From positions 186,001 to 250,000 of the forward strand of contig CALNAK010000019.1 in NCBI GenBank assembly GCA_937874185.1: DNA of 64,000 nt. Reading direction: 5' to 3'. Positions 53,471 to 62,276 of this stretch are shown in pieces. The stretch is from an uncultured Lactobacillus sp. (GTDB lineage: Bacteria; Bacillota; Bacilli; Lactobacillales; Lactobacillaceae). Each line of letters begins with the position of its first letter. The stretch's first letter is position 1. The translations under genes and the position numbers were made by a program. The notes under the pieces are model-generated. The model saw only the letters and a list, made by a program, of their open reading frames with translations, was not told where the DNA came from and made no database searches.

Positions 53471-54568
53471 ATGGTGAAATTATCAAATTACCACATTTAT
53501 AAGTTAGATATTCCTTTAAAGAGACCGTTTATAACAAGTATCAGAACATCAAATAATTTAGTTGGAATTTTTTATCAAGTTGAATTAAGTGACGGAAGTA
53601 TTGGTTATGGAGAATCTGCAGAAAACATCAAATTGACTGGCGAAACTCGTGAAGATATGTATCAGTTCTCAGATTACTTCTTCACAGCACATTTACAAAA
53701 AGAAATTGAAGATACTTTAATAGATTTGCAGGAGTTGGAATCAAACGGTGCTGCTAGATATGGGATGGAAACGGCCATTTTGGATGCTGTTGCGAAAACT
53801 AAGTCTATTGAAATATCAGATGAACTTGATTTATCACTAGGGAATCGAGTTTTAGAGAATGACACAACAATCAGTTTGTTGGGTGATGATGAAACAATTT
53901 TAGAAACTAAGCGGGTTTTGAAACGTGGATACCAGCATATTAAATATAAAGTTGATAATGGCGATTCGGAAATACAACGTATCGTACAATTGGAAAAAAT
54001 TATTCCAGATGATGTTTCAATCAGACTGGATCCCAATCAGAGTTGGACTTATCAAGAAACTATCGATGCCATCAAAACTTTCGATGATTCCTCACTGAAT
54101 GTCGAATTTATTGAGCAACCAGTTAAAGCTTCTATGTATGAAGAAATGCGAAAAATTAGTTTTAAAACAACGATTCCGATTATTGCGGACGAATCAGTGT
54201 TCAATTTGACTGATGCTAAAAACGTGATTGAAAATGGATATGGCACAGCAATCAATATTAAGTTGATTAAATGTGGCGGACCACTCGAGGCTATCGAAAT
54301 TGCTAATTATGCCAAGCGGAAAGAAGTCGACTGTTTATTTGGTTGTACAACTGAATCAAATGTTGCCATGACGATTGCATCATATTTGAGTGATGGACTT
54401 TCCAATGTGAAGTATATTGATTTGGACGGACTTGATTATATTTCAGACAGTCCTTTTATCGGTGGAGTTGAAGATAAAAAGGGTCTGATCATGTTGCCAC
54501 AGCAAGATATGGGCTTGGGAATCGACTTATTGAAGAATAAAGCTAATAAATATATTACTGAATTTTAA
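53471..54568 (+). CDS. Enolase-superfamily epimerase (dipeptide epimerase-like)
   Basis: 365 residues. Muconate-lactonizing branch: KYKV (KxK acid/base) near 160, metal ligands in RLDPNQSW, FIEQPV and ADESV, and the second Lys in NIKLIKCGG. This set fits L-Ala-D/L-Glu epimerase-type enzymes, which recycle murein dipeptides, though exact substrates vary. Start ATG at 53471 has GGAG 9 nt upstream; the ATG at 53462 overlaps that site. A dispersed element and hairpin follow. Confidence 0.87.
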   Translation: MVKLSNYHIYKLDIPLKRPFITSIRTSNNLVGIFYQVELSDGSIGYGESAENIKLTGETREDMYQFSDYFFTAHLQKEIEDTLIDLQELESNGAARYGMETAILDAVAKTKSIEISDELDLSLGNRVLENDTTISLLGDDETILETKRVLKRGYQHIKYKVDNGDSEIQRIVQLEKIIPDDVSIRLDPNQSWTYQETIDAIKTFDDSSLNVEFIEQPVKASMYEEMRKISFKTTIPIIADESVFNLTDAKNVIENGYGTAINIKLIKCGGPLEAIEIANYAKRKEVDCLFGCTTESNVAMTIASYLSDGLSNVKYIDLDGLDYISDSPFIGGVEDKKGLIMLPQQDMGLGIDLLKNKANKYITEF

Positions 54569-54615
54569 AGATAGAAAATTTTGGATTCTTCCTTAAATTA
54601 GGTTAGTATAATGAT

Positions 54616-54784
54616 TCCGCTCTCCGCAAGAAAGGGAAAACGGCTGGAACATAGCGGGCACAACTTGAAATCAATTCCAAAGTTCGGAATTGTTTCCAAG
54701 ATTGACCTTTCGCTAAATTAGCAAAGTACGCTAATTAAGAGAAACTTCGCTATTGAGCCATTTCTCTTTCTTACTCCGAGCTAG
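54616..54784 (+). repeat. Dispersed structured element, copy 10 (diverged type A)
   Basis: 47 nt after the epimerase stop. Sequence has drifted (AAGAAAGGGAAAACGGCT) but its 3' partner drifted with it (GAGCCATTTCTCTTTCTT), a clear compensatory case. Faces copy 11. Confidence 0.8.
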
Positions 54785-54816
54785 TTCGATTGTTGTAATC
54801 AGTTTGAATTTTAAAT

Positions 54817-54882
54817 CAAAAACACTAATTCTAATTTCCCCCTGTAAAAATTATTTAGGGAGTAATAGAATTAGTGTTTTTG
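54817..54882. terminator. Long hairpin between facing elements
   Basis: AAAAACACTAATTCTA pairs with TAGAATTAGTGTTTTT and contains an inner CCCCCT/AGGGAG stem. Likely the terminator for the epimerase gene. Confidence 0.7.
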
Positions 54883-54923
54883 CTACGTCCATAAATGGGT
54901 CGATTCAAAAAATAAATAGGAAA

Positions 54924-55087
54924 CTAGTCTGGAATGAAAAAACGATGGGCTCAATAGCCAAATTTGACTTAGCTGGTTGTACTTTGCCAGGTTAGTCAAA
55001 GGCCAAGCTTGTAGACAACAGGTTCATCGTTGACTTCAAGTTGTGCCGGCTATGTTCCAGCCCAATCGTCTTTTCATGGAAGGCGGA
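54924..55087 (-). repeat. Dispersed structured element, copy 11 (diverged type A)
   Basis: Minus-strand copy 8 nt after the stop of the broken GntR gene. Ends pair as ATGAAAAGACGATTGGGCT with GAGCCCATCGTTTTTTCAT, differing from other copies on both arms. Confidence 0.8.
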
Positions 55088-55095
55088 AATAATAT

Positions 55096-55464
55096 TTAAC
55101 GATCAATAGAAATTTCAAATGAATTAATGTCACCACGATATCTTGCTATCGAATACTCAACGGGTATTTTATTTTTAGCATATCCAACTGTGTGAAAATA
55201 AAAGATTGGATCATTTTCGTTGATATTTAACATGTCAGCAACTGTTTCATCAGCCGATTCTACTTCCAGTTTTCTGTGGACATTAATTACTGGATAACCT
55301 TCTTTTTCCAAAGCCGAATAGAGTGAGCCGTTTTCGAAATCAAAGGATTCTAATTTTGAAAAATACTTGAAAGGTAAATAACTAGTTACTAAAACGATTG
55401 GTTGGTTATCCGCATATCGTAATCGAATCAATTTAATTACAAAATCAGTGGAATTGGAATTGTA
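55096..55464 (-). pseudogene. GntR/HutC regulator fragment (UTRA domain only)
   Basis: About 120 codons remain, equal to the C-terminal UTRA ligand-binding domain (VIKLIRLRYADNQPIVLV...EYSIARYRGDINSFEI). The N-terminal winged helix is missing and an in-frame TAG lies at 55465-55467, so it cannot be a working DNA-binding regulator. The break point coincides with that of the opposite-strand fragment. Confidence 0.75.
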
Positions 55465-55680
55465 CTAATTTATTTCTTTCATGCGACAAATATCTGGCTT
55501 AATATTGTTGGAATCATTCTATTTGTAATTGGTTCTCTGGGGATGTTGCTCTTCGGCTACACGGGCTGGAAAGGGCAACAGAATATCAAAGCGGTTATCA
55601 AAGATTATGAAGACAAAATAGCCTATCTAAAAAAAACTGGCAAAGTAAAAGTCAGTTTGAGTGATGGAAAACTAAATTAA
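55441..55680 (+). pseudogene. 5'-truncated membrane protein fragment
   Basis: 80 open codons reading KISGIGIVLIYFF...; two hydrophobic segments, then a charged tail (DYEDKIAYLKKTGKVKVS). No start codon lies before the hydrophobic part, and a stop precedes within 20 codons. It begins exactly where the GntR fragment ends, indicating a deletion that fused two gene remnants head to head. Family not recognised. Confidence 0.65.
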
Positions 55681-55732
55681 ATATATCCATACCCTTCATG
55701 TATTTTAAATAGTTAGAGATTAACTCAAATAT

Positions 55733-55783
55733 AAAAAATCCCCGTGAATTAAGATGAATGTCTTAATCCACGGGGATTTTTTA
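55733..55783. terminator. Terminator between remnant and small membrane gene
   Basis: AAAATCCCCGTG-ATTAAGA pairs with TCTTAAT-CACGGGGATTTT, flanked by A and T runs. Confidence 0.88.
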
Positions 55784-55806
55784 ATCTCTACTTAGAACTT
55801 TTTTGA

Positions 55807-56037
55807 TTATTTGATGTGATGTGCTGCTTTAGAACGTCGCTTTTTACGCCGATCCTGCCACCAAAGTAGCACGAACCAGATAATTGCTCCAAGCATCATT
55901 AACTCGGCTAAAGGAACCGTGTAAAAACCTGGTTCGTGAACTATGCCTTGTTTGTCCACGTAGACGAATAAGGTACCGATCCAGGGCAATACCAGTGCCA
56001 TTACTACTAATAAACTTGGTGCCAAATATTTTCTCAT
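55807..56037 (-). CDS. Small membrane protein, DUF3955-like
   Basis: 76 residues, two membrane helices and a strongly basic C-terminus (DRRKKRRSKAAHH). The loop VDKQGIVHEPGFYTVPL resembles the VDxxGxLHEPFF pattern of DUF3955. Function unknown. AGGAG upstream of the ATG (GCGAAGGAGCAGTATT region). Confidence 0.7.
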   Translation of the reverse strand: MRKYLAPSLLVVMALVLPWIGTLFVYVDKQGIVHEPGFYTVPLAELMMLGAIIWFVLLWWQDRRKKRRSKAAHHIK

Positions 56038-56074
56038 AATACTGCTCCTTCGCTTAACACGATTAATACTTCAA

Positions 56075-56815
56075 TTACTTACGTACTTTAGTAGCAGAGA
56101 CAATTAACATCATAGGACGTCTCAATTCATCTTTCATACCAGGAACTGATTTTATCAATCGTTCTGGTGGAGTTGGTTCAACAATTCCATTGATAGAAAA
56201 ATTATTTTTGATCAAAGTATTAAGATAGGTAGTTAAAGTTTTGTGATACTTAATTACCTTTTGACCAAGAAAATCAGCTTCACGTTTGCCTTCAGAAAAA
56301 TAATGATCAACTGGCCAACAAGTTATCTGTCCATTTTCGTCATAGAACCAATCTTGGTTTCCATAAGCTGTAAAAATCGGATGTTCGACTGAAAAAACGA
56401 AATTTCCGTTATCTGTCAAACAGTTATTAACTCTTTGACAGATGTCGTTAAAGTCAGGCGTGTAGTGTAAGGCTAACGAACTGATAGCAACATCGAATGA
56501 ATTTTTAGGAAAATTAATTTCTTCCATGGGCATTCTTTGATAATGGACATTTGAAAATTGATTCTTCTCTTCGGCAACCTTCAACATATTTTGTGAAAGG
56601 TCAATTCCAAGAACTGATTTAGCACCATTTTGAGCGGCATATTGAGTATGCCAACCAAAACCACAACCGATATCTAGGACTGATTTGTTAGTGAAATCGG
56701 GTAACGTCTTTTTAAAATCAGGCCATTCTCCGGCAGCTTTTAATCCCTCAACTGATCGAGGAAAATTGCTGTATGCTTTAAAGAATTCTGGGTCATCGTA
56801 TTCATTTTCTTCCAT
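56075..56815 (-). CDS. Class I SAM-dependent methyltransferase
   Basis: 246 residues. SAM motif I VLDIGCGFGWHTQ near 45, then the acidic end of strand 2 (VLGIDLSQNML) and motif IV-like SSLALHYTPDF near 115. Small-molecule type (Methyltransf_11/25-like); substrate unknown. Starts 21 nt after the RNA methyltransferase stop on the same strand. Confidence 0.87.
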   Translation of the reverse strand: MEENEYDDPEFFKAYSNFPRSVEGLKAAGEWPDFKKTLPDFTNKSVLDIGCGFGWHTQYAAQNGAKSVLGIDLSQNMLKVAEEKNQFSNVHYQRMPMEEINFPKNSFDVAISSLALHYTPDFNDICQRVNNCLTDNGNFVFSVEHPIFTAYGNQDWFYDENGQITCWPVDHYFSEGKREADFLGQKVIKYHKTLTTYLNTLIKNNFSINGIVEPTPPERLIKSVPGMKDELRRPMMLIVSATKVRK

Positions 56816-56836
56816 CTTTATCAGATCCTTAGTTGG

Positions 56837-58219
56837 TTATCTTTTAACCATTTTAACGATTGTTTCAACGTGTGGAGTTTGAGGGAACATATCGACAGGT
56901 TGTAAGTAAACAACACGATATTTGTCAGTCAAACCAACCAAATCTTTTGCCAAAGTTGATGGGTTACATGAAACGTAAACTAATTTTTCAACCGGGTTAC
57001 GATTCAATGTAGCAATCAAATTAGGGTCAAGACCAGTACGTGGAGGGTCAACAATAATTGAGTTAACTTTGATATCATCTTTTAATAATTCTGGGTAAAC
57101 TTTATCAACAGAACCAACATAATAATCAGCGTTATCAACATCATTTAATTTGGCATTCTCCTTGGCATCTTCAATTGCTTCAGGAATAATTTCAATACCA
57201 TAGATATGCTTAACTTTGTCAGCCATAGTGATGCCGATTGTACCAACACCACAGTAAGCATCAAGTAGCACGTCTCGAGGACTTGGCTCCAAGGCTGTAT
57301 TAACTAAGTCATATAACTTGTCAGTTTGAAGTGAATTAAGCTGCAAGAAGGCACGTGGTGAAAAGTTGAAGACGTAACCGTTGATATCTTCTTGAAGATA
57401 TTCGTCGCCCCAAAGGAGTTTAGTTTCATCGCCCCAAACGGCACCTTGATCTTCTTTGTTGATATTTTGAGAAATTGAACTAACTTCTGGAATTTCTTTT
57501 TGGATACGCTCAATCAATTGATGTTCCTTGATGAACTTAGGTGAACGAGTGATGAAAGTAATTTGAAGTTTGTTGAATTCAACAGATTCACGAATAACAA
57601 TCATGCTTAAAATACCGGATTTTTGTTCTGGATTGAAAACAGGAATTCCAAGTTCCTTGACCATTTCAACAATTTTGCGCATAGCTGTCATAGTTAGGTC
57701 CATTTGAGTTGGCATTTCAGTCAAATCAACTAACTCTTGAGTACCAGTCTTGTAAAGACCACAACGGATTTCACCATCAATTTCTTGAATAGGGAATTGA
57801 GCCTTGTTACGATACTTCTCTTGTTGAACAGAGCCGACGGTTGGTCTGATCATATATTTGTCAGAAGCGTAAGGCTTGTACTTATCAAGTGATTCACGAA
57901 GAATATTTGATTTGAAATGTAATTGATCTTTGTAGTTGATGTGGGCAAATTCTAGTCCACCAACTTCATCAGCTAATTTTGGAGTATCAGGATTTCTAAA
58001 AGGACTAGCTTTTCTTAATTTGTGAATACGACCGTTTAGGAAACGGGGATGTACATCAGTTACTTCACAGACAATAACGTCTTCTGGAACAGCCTTTGGA
58101 ACGAAGACAATAACGTGCTTGAAGAAACCAATACCCTCACCGTTGATTCCGATACGTTTGATTGTCAGTGGAAATCGATCACCGACATTTAGTTCTTGTG
58201 TAATATTATTTGTTTGCAT
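56837..58219 (-). CDS. rlmD: 23S rRNA (uracil-C5)-methyltransferase, RlmD/RumA type
   Basis: 460 residues. N-terminal TRAM domain (FPLTIKRIGINGEGIGFFKHVIVFV), SAM site DAYCGVGTIGI near 320, catalytic motifs DPPRTGLD and VSCNPSTLAKDL with the nucleophilic Cys. It adds a methyl to U1939 or a similar 23S site (U747 in some Gram-positives). Start ATG at 58219 with AAAGGA 6 nt upstream; a longer frame runs to 58312 without a ribosome site. Divergent from recX. Confidence 0.92.
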   Translation of the reverse strand: MQTNNITQELNVGDRFPLTIKRIGINGEGIGFFKHVIVFVPKAVPEDVIVCEVTDVHPRFLNGRIHKLRKASPFRNPDTPKLADEVGGLEFAHINYKDQLHFKSNILRESLDKYKPYASDKYMIRPTVGSVQQEKYRNKAQFPIQEIDGEIRCGLYKTGTQELVDLTEMPTQMDLTMTAMRKIVEMVKELGIPVFNPEQKSGILSMIVIRESVEFNKLQITFITRSPKFIKEHQLIERIQKEIPEVSSISQNINKEDQGAVWGDETKLLWGDEYLQEDINGYVFNFSPRAFLQLNSLQTDKLYDLVNTALEPSPRDVLLDAYCGVGTIGITMADKVKHIYGIEIIPEAIEDAKENAKLNDVDNADYYVGSVDKVYPELLKDDIKVNSIIVDPPRTGLDPNLIATLNRNPVEKLVYVSCNPSTLAKDLVGLTDKYRVVYLQPVDMFPQTPHVETIVKMVKR

Positions 58220-58288
58220 AATTTTTCCTTTGAATGGATTTGCGATAAACTTACTCTTGAGAGTATAACATGGTGAGGTATAAATAAA

Positions 58289-59062
58289 TTGGCAAAAGTT
58301 ACGAAAATCCAAGCGCAGAAACGAAAAGGACGCTTCAATGTTTATCTTGACGGCGAGTATGCGTTCCCAGTTGCAGAAACAACTTTAATTGAATTTCGTT
58401 TGATGAAGGACGTTGAATTGACTGACGCCCAAGTCAAAGAAATTCAAGATCGAGAGAATGTTAATAAAGCTTATGGCGATGCCATAAATTATTTGAGCTA
58501 TCAATTAAGAACCGAGAAAGAAATAAAAGACTACTTATATAAGAAGGAATATCATAAAGATGCAGTTGAAGTAACCTTGCAACGGTTGCATGATTTGAAT
58601 TATTTAGATGATGAATCTTATGCACAGAGTTTTATTAATACACAATTAAATATGTCAGCTAATGGTCCCAAAATTATCGAACAGAAGTTGATTCAAAAAG
58701 GCGTTCCCAAGGATATTATTCAGAATAAATTAGATGAAATTGATCAAGATATTCTATTAGATAACGCAATTGATTTTGCGGTCAAACAAGTTCGTAAACA
58801 AAAACGAGCTTCTTTCCAGCAGATGTTGACAAAATTACGTCAAAGTCTTTATCAAAAAGGCTTTAGCAATGAGATTATTACCGAAACTATTAAGCAATTA
58901 GATTTAGAACCAGATGAAGATGAAGAACTTGATAAGTTAAAAACAATGATTAACAAGGTTAAACACCGTTATGCTAATCAAAATAAGCTGGTTAATTATT
59001 TGATGACAAAGGGTTATCACTATGATGAAATAAAACGAGTATTGGATGAAGAAGAGAATTAA
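58289..59062 (+). CDS. recX: RecX regulatory protein
   Basis: 257 residues, rich in Lys/Glu/Asp, with three-helix repeats typical of RecX (AINYLSYQLRTEKEIKDYL, YLDDESYAQSFINTQL, GPKIIEQKLIQKGVP). Binds RecA filaments and limits strand exchange. TTG start with GAGG upstream. A chimeric dispersed element begins 13 nt after its stop. Confidence 0.92.
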   Translation: MAKVTKIQAQKRKGRFNVYLDGEYAFPVAETTLIEFRLMKDVELTDAQVKEIQDRENVNKAYGDAINYLSYQLRTEKEIKDYLYKKEYHKDAVEVTLQRLHDLNYLDDESYAQSFINTQLNMSANGPKIIEQKLIQKGVPKDIIQNKLDEIDQDILLDNAIDFAVKQVRKQKRASFQQMLTKLRQSLYQKGFSNEIITETIKQLDLEPDEDEELDKLKTMINKVKHRYANQNKLVNYLMTKGYHYDEIKRVLDEEEN

Positions 59063-59075
59063 ATAGAGGTAAAAT

Positions 59076-59269
59076 ACCGTCCTCCAGTTCGCAATTACGA
59101 GGTCTGGAACGCCATGGACATCGTTTGAAACCAATTTAAAAAGCAAAATTGTTTCTAAATCGAGTCTTATTCTAAGTCGGCACAAACCGCCAATTAAGAA
59201 TAAATTCACGGCTGAGACCTCGAATTGCTTCGTTCCAGCCAAATTACGATTTTTGCGGAAGACGGAATC
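59076..59269 (+). repeat. Dispersed structured element, copy 12 (chimeric B/A)
   Basis: Type-B body (GCAATTACGAGGTCT with AGACCTCGAATTGC) whose 3' side runs directly into the reverse of a type-A end (TTCCAGCCAAATTACGATTTTTGCGG). It looks like a facing pair that collapsed into one by deletion. Confidence 0.75.
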
Positions 59270-59365
59270 ATATCCGAACATTTAAATAGGTATATCTTTT
59301 AATAGTTTCACAGCTCTGTTATACTTTTTTTGGATAAGAATTAGATATCAGAAAGCTGGTAAGTT

Positions 59366-59899
59366 ATGCAAATTCCTAGAGAAGGGGATTACGTAGCAAT
59401 CCAGAGTTATAAGCATGATGGTCATTTACATCGTACTTGGCGTGAAACAATGGTGTTAAAGACAAGTGAAAATGAAATTATTGGTTGTAATGAGAACACT
59501 CTTGTCACAGAAGCAGATGGACGTCGTTGGGTAACTAGAGAACCAGCCTTAGTTTACTTCCATAAAAAGTACTGGTTCAACATCGTTACGATGATAAGAG
59601 AAAGTGGAGTATCTTATTATTGCAACTTGGCGACACCGTTTGCCTTGGATAAAGAGGCCATCAAATATATTGATTATGATTTAGATGTTAAAGTTTTTCC
59701 GGATGGGGAGAAACGATTACTTGATGTGGATGAATATGCTGCACATAGTAAAATGTGGAATTATCCACCAGAAATAGATACGATTTTACATGATAATGTC
59801 GACGTTTTAATTGATTGGATCGATAAGGGAAAAGGGCCTTTTTCACAGGCTTATGTTGATCTTTGGATGCAAAGATATAAGGAACTGTCACACCATTAG
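59366..59899 (+). CDS. DUF402 nucleoside tri/diphosphate phosphatase-like protein
   Basis: 177 residues with the DUF402 core: HRTWRETMVL near 25, YFHKKYWFNIVTM near 70, YYCNLATPF near 88, YIDYDLDVKVFPDG near 105 and VDEYAAHSKMWNYP. Gram-positive members hydrolyse nucleoside tri- and diphosphates. ATG at 59366. Followed by a short terminator. Confidence 0.88.
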   Translation: MQIPREGDYVAIQSYKHDGHLHRTWRETMVLKTSENEIIGCNENTLVTEADGRRWVTREPALVYFHKKYWFNIVTMIRESGVSYYCNLATPFALDKEAIKYIDYDLDVKVFPDGEKRLLDVDEYAAHSKMWNYPPEIDTILHDNVDVLIDWIDKGKGPFSQAYVDLWMQRYKELSHH

Positions 59900-59911
59900 G
59901 ATTGCTATATC

Positions 59912-59944
59912 CTAGAAGGCTGCCTATTATGGGTAGCTTTTTTT
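59912..59944 (+). terminator. Terminator after DUF402 gene
   Basis: AAGGCTGCC pairs with GGTAGCTTT, with seven T following. Confidence 0.75.
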
Positions 59945-59962
59945 ATTTGAGGAGGGAATTTG

Positions 59963-60850
59963 ATGGAATTACGTGTATTAAATTACTTTTTGATGATTGC
60001 CCGGGAAGAAAATATTACTAAAGCGGCACAGATGTTACATATCAGCCAGCCAACTTTATCGCGTCAAATTGCTAATTTGGAAGAAGAACTAGGTGTAAAG
60101 CTATTTGTCCGTCAGAGTCACAAGATAACTTTAACTGAAGATGGTTTATTATTACGCCGTCGGGCTGATGAAATGCGTCAGTTGAGTGACAAAATAGTTG
60201 AAGAGATGTCCTCTAGCAAAGATGAATTAGCCGGAGAAATCTCGATAGGTAGTGGCGAACTCAGTGCCATGAATGAATTGGCTGATATAATTGCTAAATT
60301 TCATGAGAAATATCCGTTAGTAACCTTTAATTTGCAAAGTGGCAATTCAGAGGATACTAAATTTGCGATTGAACAAGGCTTGTTGGATATTGGACTATTG
60401 ATTGAGCCGGTTGATACTGAAAAATATAATTTTGTCAGAATGAATCAACATGAAACTTGGGGAGCACTAGTTAAAACCGATTCGCCTTTTGCAAAGTTAG
60501 ACTATCTCACTGCTAAGGATTTAAAGAATCAAACGATTATTGTCTCAAAAAGCCATACAATGGAAAGTGAAATGAATCATTGGCTAGGTCATTATCTAGA
60601 TGGTATCAAAATAATTTCAAATTATAATTTGCTTTATAATTCAGCTATCTTAGCCAAAAAAGGGTTAGGAATTATTCTCTGTTTGAAACTTGAATCACAT
60701 TATGATGGCTTGAAATTCGTGCCATTGAAACCAGAGTTAACATATAATTCTGTTTTAGCTTGGAAGGCTGATCAAGTATCATCACGGACAGTTGTTGAGT
60801 TTATTGACTTTGTCAAGAAATACCTAAGAGGCATTTCAAATGATGAATAA
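59963..60850 (+). CDS. LysR-family transcriptional regulator
   Basis: 295 residues. N-terminal winged helix MELRVLNYFLMIAREENITK with helix-turn-helix through SQPTLSRQIANLEEELG, then a LysR substrate-binding domain. Ligand and targets unknown; the divergently or downstream placed MerR/aldo-keto reductase cluster is a possible target. ATG at 59963 with GGAGGG upstream (the preceding TTG is less likely). Confidence 0.9.
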   Translation: MELRVLNYFLMIAREENITKAAQMLHISQPTLSRQIANLEEELGVKLFVRQSHKITLTEDGLLLRRRADEMRQLSDKIVEEMSSSKDELAGEISIGSGELSAMNELADIIAKFHEKYPLVTFNLQSGNSEDTKFAIEQGLLDIGLLIEPVDTEKYNFVRMNQHETWGALVKTDSPFAKLDYLTAKDLKNQTIIVSKSHTMESEMNHWLGHYLDGIKIISNYNLLYNSAILAKKGLGIILCLKLESHYDGLKFVPLKPELTYNSVLAWKADQVSSRTVVEFIDFVKKYLRGISNDE

Positions 60851-60885
60851 TAAGCATTATACATTTCAAAGAATAGGTTGCATAC

Positions 60886-60919
60886 TAAGGGTGTTCCGTT
60901 AAGGACATCTATTTTTTTT
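60886..60919 (+). terminator. Terminator after lysR
   Basis: GGTGTTCC-gttaa-GGACATC (with G-T pairs) followed by ATTTTTTTT. Confidence 0.65.
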
Positions 60920-60933
60920 GGAAAGATTTAATT

Positions 60934-61284
60934 ATGAATAAAAAAGAAGTTTGTCAAAAATATAAAATTCCTGTGAGTATTCTAAACGAATATGAATCAT
61001 GGGGACTCTGTGATGTAGTTAAGTTTGTTATGGGTGAATGGCAATATGATGACCAGGATCTTGAGCGACTTAGTACAATAATGGCTTTACATGATATCGG
61101 ATTCAAAAATAATGAAGTTAAACAATATATGCAGTTATTATTAGAGGAACCGAATTCAGAACAAGCTAGGATTGATTTATTAACATCCAAGAGAAAATCA
61201 AAATTAGATAAGATTCATCTGCAAGAGAAACAATTAGAGCGGATTGATTATCTACGTCATACAATCAAAAATGAGGAGCACTAA
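60934..61284 (+). CDS. MerR-family regulator
   Basis: 116 residues. A short MerR-like winged helix (NKKEVCQKYKIPVSILNEYESWG; DLERLSTIMALHDIGFKNNEV) and a C-terminal coiled-coil dimer helix (SKRKSKLDKIHLQEKQLERI). No Cys cluster for metals. It starts a four-gene run; the aldo-keto reductase ATG is 2 nt after its stop, so it likely controls this operon. Confidence 0.83.
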   Translation: MNKKEVCQKYKIPVSILNEYESWGLCDVVKFVMGEWQYDDQDLERLSTIMALHDIGFKNNEVKQYMQLLLEEPNSEQARIDLLTSKRKSKLDKIHLQEKQLERIDYLRHTIKNEEH

Positions 61285-61286
61285 AT

Positions 61287-62249
61287 ATGAATACAATGCA
61301 AAAAGATTTGAACTTACCAAAGATTGCTTTAGGAACTTGGGCTTGGGGCGAAGACAAGTCAGCTGGAAACAAAGTCTTCGGTAACAGTTTAACTGAAAAA
61401 GACTTGAAACCAGTTTTTGACCGAGCTATGGAATTAGGATTGAACCTTTGGGATACAGCTGCTGTTTATGGAATGGGTGCATCCGAAGATGTTCTTGGTA
61501 AATTTGTAAAGGATATCGACCGTGATAAGGTAATCTTATCAACTAAATTCACACCACAAACAGCCGATAATACTGATCGACCAGTTGAGAATATGTTTGA
61601 AGGTAGCGCTAAGCGTTTAGATACAGATTATATTGATATTTACTGGATTCATAATCCAGCCGATGTTGCTAAATGGACTGAAAAAATTATTCCATTGGCT
61701 AAAAGTGGAAAGATTAAATATATCGGAGTTTCCAATCACGATTTAGCTGAAATTAAGCAAGCTAATGAAATTTTGAATAAAGAGGGCTTGAAGATATCTG
61801 CTGTTCAAAATCATTACAGTTTGTTGAACCGTACTTCAGAAACTTCTGGAATCATTGATTACTGTAATGAAAACGACATTACTTTCTTCTCATATATGGT
61901 CTTGGAACAAGGTGCGCTTTCTGGCAAATATGATACTAAGCATCCATTCCCAGCCGGAAGTGATCGTGCAAATGTCTATAATGATAAGTTAGATAAATTG
62001 GAATCTTTGATTAATGGCATGGCAGAGGTTGCTCAAAAGAACAATGTTGATGTTGCTCAAATTGCTACGGCATGGGCTGTTGGTAAGGGAACTGTTCCTA
62101 TTATTGGTGCAACTAAAGTTAAACATATTGAAGATGCCGCTAAAGCAGCAGAAGTTTCATTAACAGAATCAGAATTGAAACAATTAGATAATTTAGGTGA
62201 TCAAACAGCTGTAAGTACCATTAGAGAATGGGAAAAACCAATGCAATAA
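61287..62249 (+). CDS. Aldo/keto reductase (first copy)
   Basis: 320 residues. AKR barrel: LNLWDTAAVYG with catalytic Asp/Tyr, Lys in VILSTKFTPQ, His in YWIHNPAD, and the NADPH C-terminal loop VPIIGATKVKHIEDA. Reduces aldehydes or ketones with NAD(P)H; substrate unknown. GGAG upstream. Same operon as the MerR gene. Confidence 0.9.
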   Translation: MNTMQKDLNLPKIALGTWAWGEDKSAGNKVFGNSLTEKDLKPVFDRAMELGLNLWDTAAVYGMGASEDVLGKFVKDIDRDKVILSTKFTPQTADNTDRPVENMFEGSAKRLDTDYIDIYWIHNPADVAKWTEKIIPLAKSGKIKYIGVSNHDLAEIKQANEILNKEGLKISAVQNHYSLLNRTSETSGIIDYCNENDITFFSYMVLEQGALSGKYDTKHPFPAGSDRANVYNDKLDKLESLINGMAEVAQKNNVDVAQIATAWAVGKGTVPIIGATKVKHIEDAAKAAEVSLTESELKQLDNLGDQTAVSTIREWEKPMQ

Positions 62250-62276
62250 AATTATATTTATTAGGAGCAATTAAAA

